Both the position numbers and the translations under genes were made by a program. Shown in pieces: positions 17,416-27,100 of a stretch of DNA of 64,000 nt. The stretch is taken from assembly GCA_942491385.1 (NCBI GenBank), contig CALOAF010000002.1, forward strand, positions 186,001 through 250,000. The letters run 5' to 3'. Position 1 is the stretch's first letter; each line of letters starts with the position of its first letter. The DNA is from UBA6170 sp942491385. GTDB taxonomy: Bacteria > Chloroflexota > Anaerolineae > Anaerolineales > Anaerolineaceae. The notes beneath the pieces are model-generated. The model worked only from the letters and a program-made list of their open reading frames with translations. It did not search any database and was not told the DNA's origin.

Positions 17416-18177
17416 TCAAGGTATTGGGGTTGGGGTAGGTTGGGCAGCAGGTAAAGGCATAATCGTATATGCCCGGATCTGAAGCGGGTTGGGGATCAAA
17501 TCAGAAATAATTGGAATCCCCAAAACCTGTTCATGACAATAATAAACTTCAACAGCCACATAGCCTTTATTATGAGGCGCATCCGATAATAGCAAAGATT
17601 GAACCTGAGCAGCCGTGAAGTGCGGTCCAGAACGAATAATATCTCCTTCACAATTTTTCTTAAAATTATCCGGCAAAGTTCCACTGGTGAAATTTAGGTC
17701 TGTATTCCCGGAAAAATCGACATTTGAAAGCGCCCAGTAATTATTGGGTTGTGGCATTTGCTCAGAAATGACATTCCCTGAAATGGTAAAGGCGGAGATG
17801 ACCACATCATCCGTGGTTAAATCCAGATTGAGATAATGATTGAAGCCATTGCAATATTGTGCATTGGGGCAACTAGCCGATCCTGAAGGTGGAGACATCA
17901 TACAGGAGGTATCATAAAAGAAATTGAGATCCGTAGTGGTTGAGCAATTCAAATCACCTGTGGCAAATGGGTCACGAACAGATGCAAAGCGAGCGGCTTC
18001 CCGGCTTAAGTCTAAAACATCCAGGTAGCGGCTGATAAAAAAAGCAACTTCCACCAGACCTAATAAAATTAGCAGAAGAACGGGTAATACCAGCGCCAAT
18101 TCAACAAAGGATTGACCACGTCCTGGTTTTTTAATTCGAATAATTCGCCTCAGCAGTTGGTACAAAATAATCTCCAA
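17416..18177 (-). CDS. TadE-like pilus assembly protein
   Basis: A 253-residue protein with the TadE N-terminal signature GRGQSFVELALVLPVLLLIL followed by LGLVEVAFFISRYLDVLDLSREAARFAS (about residues 20-65), one membrane helix, and a Cys-containing exported domain ending in Pro-Thr repeats (PTPTPIP). TadE proteins are pseudopilins helping Flp-pilus assembly. No tadA ATPase, tadB/C or flp pilin gene is in the window, so this operon is either a satellite of a distant tad locus or a separate surface structure. It is the promoter-proximal gene. Confidence 0.83.
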   Translation of the reverse strand: MEIILYQLLRRIIRIKKPGRGQSFVELALVLPVLLLILLGLVEVAFFISRYLDVLDLSREAARFASVRDPFATGDLNCSTTTDLNFFYDTSCMMSPPSGSASCPNAQYCNGFNHYLNLDLTTDDVVISAFTISGNVISEQMPQPNNYWALSNVDFSGNTDLNFTSGTLPDNFKKNCEGDIIRSGPHFTAAQVQSLLLSDAPHNKGYVAVEVYYCHEQVLGIPIISDLIPNPLQIRAYTIMPLPAAQPTPTPIP

Positions 18178-18209
18178 AACCTCTTGAATGTCTATTGCGG
18201 GCTGATTAT

Positions 18210-18238
18210 ATAATACACGACACCCTGAATAAGATCAA
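18210..18238 (-). promoter_or_regulatory. Promoter of the Tad-like operon
   Basis: Minus strand TTGATC (18238-18233), 17 bases, TATTAT (18215-18210), about 33 bases before the first start codon of the three-gene operon. Confidence 0.6.
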
Positions 18239-18389
18239 GTGGATGAAAACAATCTGTAATTAAAATGAAACTTATTAGTAACCTAATCGAAACAATTTTT
18301 CTTTGACTCTGTTCCTAAAATAATCCAGATAGCGATCGTTTCCTCCGCCTCGCTTGAATACGATAATGAAAAATTCCTAATAAAAACCT

Positions 18390-21300
18390 TTAATTTCCTC
18401 CTTTTGCTACTTCATAAATATTGGCTGAGTCCCTGGAATGATCACCATAGACAATCCGCAAATCTCCCAGACGGGTCATTTCTTTAAATTTTTCTATTCC
18501 CGCTTCAGAATAATATGTCCGCTCCAGATCAGATACTACAATATAACCAACACCATAGCGATCCAAAAATGCTTTTGCTTCATCAATATTTTCTGAATTA
18601 TAGAAATTGTTCAATTCTTGAATCCGGTTTTCGACAATCCTGCCGTCCAATAATGAATTATGTTGGCGGGTGTGCCAACTCCAACCAATTACCGAAGATA
18701 AGCCGGTATGAATGGCATAGCGACCCCCCCAGCGATACTCCGTTGTGTGCCCTTCCACAATTACTGGGGTTCCTGTGACATGATCCTGCATAAACTTGAT
18801 CCCTTCATAATCCATTCGCAGGTTAAGTTTTCTATCCTCGTCCGAATAATAAGCTGGAGGTGATTCTGGATCGTATAGGGAGTCACCGAGCATAAAGAGT
18901 GCTCCATCCAACGTAATGGGTGGATTTTCAACATCAGGCCAACGATCATTAATTTTATATTTTGTTGCTGTTAGTGGATAAGCAAGGCCAAATAATATTA
19001 ACACCTGCAACACGATAATCCACCCAATACGGAATCCGGATCTCCAGGAACGAATTAAATCGAATAATTCCATCAAACCTATACCAATGGCTATTCCTAA
19101 CACAAACCATGCCTGGAGATAAATGCGAAAAACCATATTCGATCTGCCAACATCCCCTTTTAGAACAAATACCTCAGTTAGAAATGTGAGTGAAAATCCA
19201 AGTGCAAACAGGAAAAATATTATCCGTTGAATATTTGATATATCTTTTTTGAAGAAAACCAGGTAGAGCCACACTAATAATAATGGCAGACCGAAAGCCA
19301 GGACCTGATAATTAAAAGCCCATAAAGAAACCACCAGCGCTAATAAGACAGCAATCACCAGATAAATTTTTCTATTTAGTTTCTCCAACCAGTAAGAATA
19401 CCAATCCTTTACTGCAGGAAGAATTTGCGTAAGAAGCAGGCTCAACATCACAAATAAGGCAAAACCAAAGACAATCAAATAATCAGATAGCGGTGTTGTT
19501 GCACCCTTCCATAATTCAACCGATGAATAATCTGTTTTAAACCAATAAGAAAACGGGCGATATAATAGAACCGCCATCCCTAATGATCCGACTGCAACGA
19601 TCATGAAATGAATTACTTTTCGTTTCAAAGGATTCTGGTTAGTAAATATGATTTGCGAAATAAAAATCAACATTGTTAGAGCGATCATCAGTGGAAAATC
19701 CCAGGTATGAGAAGCCTGAAAACTGCCAATAAACACTCCGAATAATATCAGCGCGAGAAATCGATCCTTCCATTTGCGTTTATGTATTGGTGATAGGTAC
19801 GCACTCAAACACCAGGCCAAACCGAGCGTCAAAAATGGCATGCTGAGCAAATGTGGATGCATATCCGCATACAAAAATGAGAAATATGGAAATTCCACTA
19901 TCGGGGTATCTGGGCCGTCATGTAGAATTGGACGCGAAGCTGAAAAATACCATTTTCCGGCATCGCCCGGTAAATCAGCGTTCCCAGAAATTACCTGACT
20001 TGCTCCTGATAAGACCTGATCAAGTTGTCCAATTCTTCCGGAATCTACATTCAGATTTGAGACTTCTGGTAGATACTTCCACAACATTTTTACCTGATAG
20101 AAATTACCCATAAACAGGATGACAACAATGGCGATCAAACCACTCAGGTATGCTGATTTCTTGGAAATGAAATTCAATTTTGAACTTGGCTTCAATGGTT
20201 CAATCAATTTTTCTTCATTGTGATCGGGTATCTGATTTTTCGTTTTCAAGGCAGAAGACAGGTTATAGGCAATCCCAAAAACACCGATACCTGTCATCGC
20301 AAACCAGCCTGGCAGAACTAGATTGTAGGCAATCGATGGCATGATCCCCAATAATTTGGTTGGAATCGCTGCCACGACAAACCCATAATAATAATAATTA
20401 ATATAATGATTTGAAAACCAGGGGTTAGTCGGAGGAAAATATACAGACTTTAGAACAGCATTAAAAAAGGCAAAATCCATTGGCTTTTCACCACCCAGCC
20501 ACGGATGCCAGAGATCAGGATTGTTCATACGAACCAATAAACTAAATACAAACAGTATCAGGAATATTGATTCCACAATTAAAACATACCGCCACTTTTG
20601 AATAAAATAGTCCAATATTTTATGTTTGTTTCTGAGGAATAATAATCCATTCAACAACAGCAGGATACCAATACCTCCTAAAATTGACCACCTTGTGAAT
20701 TGTACCAACTTTATACTGGCAAAAAACCATGGTATCCACGTCAATAACAATAATCCCGCCATACGAATCAGAAAATATCCTTTATCCGGGAATATTGCGA
20801 AACCACGGAAAATGACAGGGAAAACAATTAGACCAAAGGCGAATAAAAGCAGATACCAGGCGATTACAGCCAGGACTTGGTTCTCATTCAGAAGGCTGAA
20901 CCGGTTGAATACCTGTGACCAGGTTCCACCATTTTTTTGTGCTTCCAGTCTATCCGGGGGTAGTTGCAAGCTTGTGTTCGCTTTTGAATACTCTTTGGGT
21001 ACCTGAAAAATAACTGCACCTAAATCGATGCTCTCAAATTCCTGGCGGATTTTTTCAATGGAAAAATCTTCTGATTTTTTGAATACAAATACTTTTGGAT
21101 GATCGTAAACCGTGAAGGATTCGTCCGCATTCTGATCATTGAATTGAAACGGTCCAATATTTGGATGACTGGTAAAGACCGCAACAAGATCAAATCCTAA
21201 AGGACTTTCGAAAGGAGGTTCCAACCTGTAAGCTTGTTTTTCTAATGCATCCGAACTGCATTCACAATCAAATAGCAACTGATAGTATCTTAAAGTTAAC

Positions 21301-24029
21301 GGATAGCGTAGTTCAAGGCGGGGCATGGCATCATAGGCACGATTGCTGGGAATCACAAGATACTCACTGGCATCCAAAATATCGATCATTCTTTCCAGCT
21401 TGAAGGGAGTATCAGGTTCATACAATTCCAGATTAAGCGGCTTATATATTCCTCCCAGCGCGTCCGTATCATCGACCGCCAGGGGTAATGCATCATCCCA
21501 GGATGTTTCTAGTGCAAAAATTTCCGCTTTTAATGAGACTGCCTCTCCCTCCAAAAGCTCGTATTTTACCTGATAGGAGTTCTCTGTCTCCAAAGCGATT
21601 TCTGAAAAAATGAATTCTGTCGAATAATGAGCACCTGGTTCTGTAAATCGAATAGTTCTCTCTGCTTCCACCATAGGATTGGCTTCATCCCGATCCTGGA
21701 GGATACTTACCCTGATCACAGCACTGGATGGCTCAAATTCCTGGATAATACCCAATAGTTCCAGTCGATTAACCCAAAAATTTTGGTCCACTTCAAAAGC
21801 CGTGTAAGAGGATTCAAAGTCAGATTCGGTCTCGATGGAACCACCATCAAGAATAACAAAGCGATCATTTCCGTTTCCATTGAAAATCTTTATTTGTGAG
21901 AAATCAATTTTCGTTGCTTTCTCGAGTGAAAAATTCAAATAATAGGATTGGTTGGGGACTAATTCTATTTCAGGAAATTCAAAGAAAAACGATTCCAGGG
22001 TAGTCAATTCTGGAATTAGCACCCATTCATCAACGAGCAGGTCTTCTCCTTTTTCGTCAAGTGAAATTAGGATACGCAATTTTCCTTGAGGTCGTTGAAT
22101 ATTCGGAATGGTGATTTTTGATACATTCCCATCTGCCTGGAGTTTTAACTCCATCATTTGCATTTCATTAGGTATCAATATCTGATTATTGTAGATAGGG
22201 ATTGGGTAGGACCTTGTTTCACCATCTGAAGACACAATGACATTCAGAGGTCCGGGAATATTTGCCAGCATCCAGCGTGAAGCCTCCACACGGGTATGGG
22301 GACGAGAATAAATGCGCGTAAAAGCAAAGGCATAACTGAATGTTCCGACCACAACAGCTACCAAAATAAGAATGCTGATCCATCCTTGCCAATTTTGTTT
22401 AACCTCACCAATCTGAGAACGAAAATTTCTTCCGACTGTGCGGATTCTGATTAATTGTGGTTTTGTTTTAGTTAAGATTTCATACAAAGCCCAGGCCGCA
22501 AACAAAATCAGGAATGGATAGATAGGCAGGAAATAGCGCATATAACGCCAGAATTGCATATTTTGCCAGACAAAATAAGCCAGTACCCATACAAAAGGAA
22601 AAAGGTGTTTTCTCCAACCACCTCTCCAAATTCGGTACCCAGCCCCCATCCAACCAAACCAGGCCATCAACCCTAGAGGAAGACCCATACCCCATAAGAC
22701 CATATTGACCCACGCGTATTGGATGGGTCGATTGGTCCAATGATGATTGGGTGGCCATTCGGAATTTCCGGCAACCTGGTTGGTTACTTCTTTCATCACA
22801 TTGAGCCAATTTTGATTAAGACCAACATTAAAAAACCCTGGTCCATTAAATGCATACGGTTGAAAAATCCGAAAGGCAATGAAAGTGAATAAAGTAGCCA
22901 GGAAAAGACCAATCGCAATTGTTTTAATTACGGGTCCAATCCCGGATTGTTTTCTATTTAATACAATATATAATAATCCGGCAATGAAGATCAGACCCAA
23001 CACAGGCAAGGTATTTACTTTACAGGCACCTGCCATTCCCGCCATTAATCCAAATAGTCCAAAATACTTATAATTTGAGGAAGTTATTTTCTGATCAGGT
23101 TGGTCCAGGGGAACAGCCAACAAGAGGAAATAAAAAGCCGCCAGAACAAAAACTGTAGCAAAAGAATCGACAGTAAAAAAATGAGACATTTGAATGGGAA
23201 AAACAGCCAGCGTATACAAGGTTGCCGCTAAAAAAGCGATTTTTTGATTGTACAAGCGTACCGCCAGAAAAAAAAGAACCAAAATGGCGGCAAGATCAAA
23301 TATTCCTGAAAGTGCCCGTCCAACCAATGTGATCGAATCATAATGGGTCATATCGAACCATTCAGCCACCATGCGAGTGAGAAACATAGGCAACATGCCA
23401 TAGGTATACGATCCATGTTTTAAAGGATTGAGTGTGCTCACCTGGGTATCAAAGTAAGTGCTGATACTTCCCACTCCTTCGATTGATTCTGCAGTCATCG
23501 ATAGGTAGCGCTCATCTGGATGTTGGTGAAAATTGTCATCCCAATTCAGACCAGAAAAACGGAAAAGCGCTCCAACCACAAGAATGATCAGTAGCAAGGT
23601 GATGGTTTTCCATGAAGGTTTGGATTTCGATGAATGAGATTCTGGTGTCCGTTCAATCGGTGATTCTTCAGGAAGTGGTGATTGGCGAATTTGTTCATGT
23701 ACAGCTTCTGGTTCCTGGTACTGATGTTTGAACTCTTCTCTTTGAAGATCAGTGTGATCAATAGCTATAGGGGCAGGCTCAACCTCTTTAATCTCACCCT
23801 CTTGAATGGCAGAGGGGATAACAACCTCAGAGTCTAGATCGAAAAAATCAGCTATTTTCTGCTTTGTGCCCGAATCTAATCCCCAGATTTGATCTAATTG
23901 ACTTATTGAAGTAATGGGTCGAAAAGCAATTATCCTTTTGGCAAGGCGCGCTGATATCGCCAGAACTTTGATCAATTTTTCTTCAGAGATATTATTTAGA
24001 TTTATTTTAGAATTTGATTTTTGATCCAT
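18390..24029 (-). CDS. Giant membrane protein: helix-hairpin-helix + GT39-like + DUF2298
   Basis: About 1,879 residues. The cytoplasmic N-terminus (residues 8-70) reads as a helix-hairpin-helix pair of ComEA type (INLNNISEEKLIKVLAISARLAKRI, in two halves, then FRPITSISQLDQIWGL). After an acidic linker and TM1 comes a glycosyltransferase-39/PMT-like half with the Asp-Glu site in HQHPDERYLS (about 168-177) and many helices. A soluble beta-rich region (about 600-1000) follows. The C-terminal half is DUF2298 (YYYYGFVVAAIPTKLLG; FPYFSFLYADMHPHLLSMPF). DUF2298 proteins are presumed polyprenol-phosphate-sugar-dependent membrane glycosyltransferases. The ATG at 24029 matches the MDQ start of the neighbouring gene; a GTG three codons earlier is possible. 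Confidence 0.85.
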   Translation of the reverse strand: MDQKSNSKINLNNISEEKLIKVLAISARLAKRIIAFRPITSISQLDQIWGLDSGTKQKIADFFDLDSEVVIPSAIQEGEIKEVEPAPIAIDHTDLQREEFKHQYQEPEAVHEQIRQSPLPEESPIERTPESHSSKSKPSWKTITLLLIILVVGALFRFSGLNWDDNFHQHPDERYLSMTAESIEGVGSISTYFDTQVSTLNPLKHGSYTYGMLPMFLTRMVAEWFDMTHYDSITLVGRALSGIFDLAAILVLFFLAVRLYNQKIAFLAATLYTLAVFPIQMSHFFTVDSFATVFVLAAFYFLLLAVPLDQPDQKITSSNYKYFGLFGLMAGMAGACKVNTLPVLGLIFIAGLLYIVLNRKQSGIGPVIKTIAIGLFLATLFTFIAFRIFQPYAFNGPGFFNVGLNQNWLNVMKEVTNQVAGNSEWPPNHHWTNRPIQYAWVNMVLWGMGLPLGLMAWFGWMGAGYRIWRGGWRKHLFPFVWVLAYFVWQNMQFWRYMRYFLPIYPFLILFAAWALYEILTKTKPQLIRIRTVGRNFRSQIGEVKQNWQGWISILILVAVVVGTFSYAFAFTRIYSRPHTRVEASRWMLANIPGPLNVIVSSDGETRSYPIPIYNNQILIPNEMQMMELKLQADGNVSKITIPNIQRPQGKLRILISLDEKGEDLLVDEWVLIPELTTLESFFFEFPEIELVPNQSYYLNFSLEKATKIDFSQIKIFNGNGNDRFVILDGGSIETESDFESSYTAFEVDQNFWVNRLELLGIIQEFEPSSAVIRVSILQDRDEANPMVEAERTIRFTEPGAHYSTEFIFSEIALETENSYQVKYELLEGEAVSLKAEIFALETSWDDALPLAVDDTDALGGIYKPLNLELYEPDTPFKLERMIDILDASEYLVIPSNRAYDAMPRLELRYPLTLRYYQLLFDCECSSDALEKQAYRLEPPFESPLGFDLVAVFTSHPNIGPFQFNDQNADESFTVYDHPKVFVFKKSEDFSIEKIRQEFESIDLGAVIFQVPKEYSKANTSLQLPPDRLEAQKNGGTWSQVFNRFSLLNENQVLAVIAWYLLLFAFGLIVFPVIFRGFAIFPDKGYFLIRMAGLLLLTWIPWFFASIKLVQFTRWSILGGIGILLLLNGLLFLRNKHKILDYFIQKWRYVLIVESIFLILFVFSLLVRMNNPDLWHPWLGGEKPMDFAFFNAVLKSVYFPPTNPWFSNHYINYYYYGFVVAAIPTKLLGIMPSIAYNLVLPGWFAMTGIGVFGIAYNLSSALKTKNQIPDHNEEKLIEPLKPSSKLNFISKKSAYLSGLIAIVVILFMGNFYQVKMLWKYLPEVSNLNVDSGRIGQLDQVLSGASQVISGNADLPGDAGKWYFSASRPILHDGPDTPIVEFPYFSFLYADMHPHLLSMPFLTLGLAWCLSAYLSPIHKRKWKDRFLALILFGVFIGSFQASHTWDFPLMIALTMLIFISQIIFTNQNPLKRKVIHFMIVAVGSLGMAVLLYRPFSYWFKTDYSSVELWKGATTPLSDYLIVFGFALFVMLSLLLTQILPAVKDWYSYWLEKLNRKIYLVIAVLLALVVSLWAFNYQVLAFGLPLLLVWLYLVFFKKDISNIQRIIFFLFALGFSLTFLTEVFVLKGDVGRSNMVFRIYLQAWFVLGIAIGIGLMELFDLIRSWRSGFRIGWIIVLQVLILFGLAYPLTATKYKINDRWPDVENPPITLDGALFMLGDSLYDPESPPAYYSDEDRKLNLRMDYEGIKFMQDHVTGTPVIVEGHTTEYRWGGRYAIHTGLSSVIGWSWHTRQHNSLLDGRIVENRIQELNNFYNSENIDEAKAFLDRYGVGYIVVSDLERTYYSEAGIEKFKEMTRLGDLRIVYGDHSRDSANIYEVAKGGN

Positions 24030-24147
24030 TTTCACCACTAATATTTGGTATAGGAAGAAACAATATCTTTATTATATCTATTTCGCGTGAAAGGTTTAAA
24101 AACTTGCGTTTTTCTTAAGGTGAAAGCAAATATTTTAAATTTTGCCA

Positions 24148-27100
24148 TCATGGCAATGAAGGATTCGTTACCAGATAGCTAATAAAAAGAAATTCATCCT
24201 CGAATTTATAGTGTTTTTTTAATTCACCATTCGGCCAAATATGCTGAATATCATCTAATCGCGTCTCATAAGCAGGTGAGACAATCCATACAAGGTTTTC
24301 TCCAGGGCAGATTTCTTCTGAAATTAGTGGAATATTACCCGGAACCTCAATCAGGGTATGCGGCCAACCCAAAAATTCAGTCTCAGCCCAAAACACGTTA
24401 TAACCGTCTGTCATTCCGCAGACATCAAATTCATCCGGAAGTGCATCAATAAACCGTGCGACAAAAACGACTGGCCTTGTTTCCACGGATACATAGTTAA
24501 TATATTGTTTCCAGTCCTGAATGCCTACAGTAATGACCAAACCAACCATCGAAATCGCGACCAATAGTGGCAATAGTCGTTTTGAAAAAGAAAATGTATA
24601 AGCCAGGATTTTTTCGAAAACAATCGCGATAAAGAAAGCCCCCAAAGGGATCGCAGGAAGTAATCGACACCATGTAGGTGTATCAATTGTTAATATTCCG
24701 CCGGTTACCAGGATAAATACAAACGATGTCAATATGATCAAATACTCAGGTTGTTTCCATTTCCATAAAGCTTGAAAGAAACCCAATACCATTAGAGGTG
24801 CGATAATCGGATTAAAAATTGGATAGGGATAAGAAAATTGAGGACTTTTATCATTAAAAAAATTAAATGTGAAAAGTGTTCTTTTAACCTGTTCCCAAAG
24901 GATCACCGAAATACGATTTGTTTCATAGGTATAAGTCACATGAGAGTGATTGAAAGCAGAGAAAACAAACACTTCATCCGCCCTTTTCATAAATGTTTCC
25001 CAATCACTTATGATATAAACCAGGTTTGGACCCAAAGCGAAAAAGAAACAGCCTATCAGCCAGAATAATCCCGAATAATTTTCTTTAATCCATTCACGTT
25101 TAAACAAAAAGGCACTTACGAAAACCAGACCTATTATTGGCAAGATGGCACGTCCAGATGGATAGCCCATAAAAGCAAAAGCAGCTAAAATTCCTGAGAA
25201 AGCAAATGAAGTATTGCGACGACCTTTCATTCCATCGATGAGAAAGAATAAGCTGAAAAAACCAAACAACCAGGGGTCTATATAACTGGGGATTCTGGAA
25301 TATTCAATATGCGCAGGGTTGATTGTGATTAGAACTGCGGTTAATAATGCCAGTCGATGATTATCAAATAAGCGCCAGATGAGTAAATAAACCCCGATAA
25401 TACTCAATGTTCCAATGACCACCGTGCAAAAATATAACCCAAATAAATTATTTCCAACCAGCCACATACTAAAAGCGTACGGTAAAAAAACCAATTTAGG
25501 CATGTAAAACCAGCCAGTTCCAAAAATCTGGTTTTGATTCCCCAAAAGGTAATCCCGAGCATAGATTCCTATGGAAGCCATATCTGTGCTCAAATCAAGT
25601 GGAATGTCGTATAAGCGGTAAATTCGCAAAATAAATGCAATCACCAATAGTATTCCTAACGACCATTTGTGAGAATTATTAAAAGCAGGAGATTGATTGC
25701 CAGTGCTTTTTTCTATCTGTTTTCTTTGTCTCAAAAAATAAATGATGAGACCCACCAAACCAATCACCCACAACCAACGAACAAAGGCATTTTCTCCTTG
25801 GATCATGTAGGCGATGCTAGATATCGCCAAACAGATCAGACTACCGAATAAAAATGTTTTGTCGAGTTTTTTAAGATTAGGCACATCCCCTACCGATGCC
25901 TTGGGGATGTGTTTTTTGGATTCTTGAATTATCCTGGGATCCAGTCTGATAAAACGTATCCAAAGTACCCATAATAATGAAGAAATCAGGAAAACAACAC
26001 CTGCCATGATTAACCGTTGATTTTCAGAAATGGGTAATTGCTTTAGAAAAGGAATTGTAAAAGCTTCTTCTCTGCCAGCATTCAAAATCATCTGGCCTAT
26101 GTACGCCAGTGCAATGGGTATAAGGAAAGTTAAGCGTTTGCCAATTGTTTTTATGTTTATTTTTTTTAGACTTAATTTTTCAAATTGTTCAGGATCGAGT
26201 AATTTTTTAAATTCACCAAAAAGAGAAGAGATTATCCGTCCCAATTCAATGTTATAAAAATAAAATTTATGATTAGAAAGTAATTTCTTAACAGGTGAAC
26301 TGATTATATTTTGATTAGTTTTCAGATCTTCTACCTTTGTTTTTTTCTTTTTAAAAGGCAACTTAAAAAGCCGGTTCCATTTAATACTTTTCTTTCTAAA
26401 AACAAACCAGAAGATGCTTCCTACCAGGGTCAATCCAGCCAATACAACAGAGTACTTCCATTGGTATGATTGCAGATCCTTCTGCATAACAATATCTTGT
26501 GGCAGGATCGTGGGAGGGGTTTCTCCTGTCAGATAAAAGATGTAGGTAAAGATATTGTATCGGGACTCGTAAGTAATTAAGTTCCCTTCTGGCCAAAATC
26601 GATATATATCTTGTAATCGATCTGTATCCTCTGGTAATAAAACCCATACCACTGAAGACCCATCACAATTTTTTAAATCCTCATTCGGGGTGTCAGGAGC
26701 AAAGTCAACTAATTTTCGCGGCCAGGTAAGGAAAGTTATTTCTCGAACATTCAGTGGTGGATCATCTAAAAAACCACACACTGTAACATCCTCCGGAAGA
26801 TGTTGAATATATCGACCCAGGAAGGCTACATGACTGGCATTTGTTTTTACAGATTGGTAATATTGGTCCCAATTAACCCAACCATTGAAAATAATCCAAT
26901 ATACGAAAAGAATGAATAAGATTCGCTTAATATTTTGTGATGGATAAATTTTTACCATATTGAAGATTTGATCAATCGCCAATGCTGCCATTAATGCAGC
27001 AGCTGGAACAATACCCACCAACCGTGGCCAAAACGGAGCGTCCACTGTTAAAACACTGCCTAAAACCATCATCAAAATCATCCAGATCACCAATAAAACA

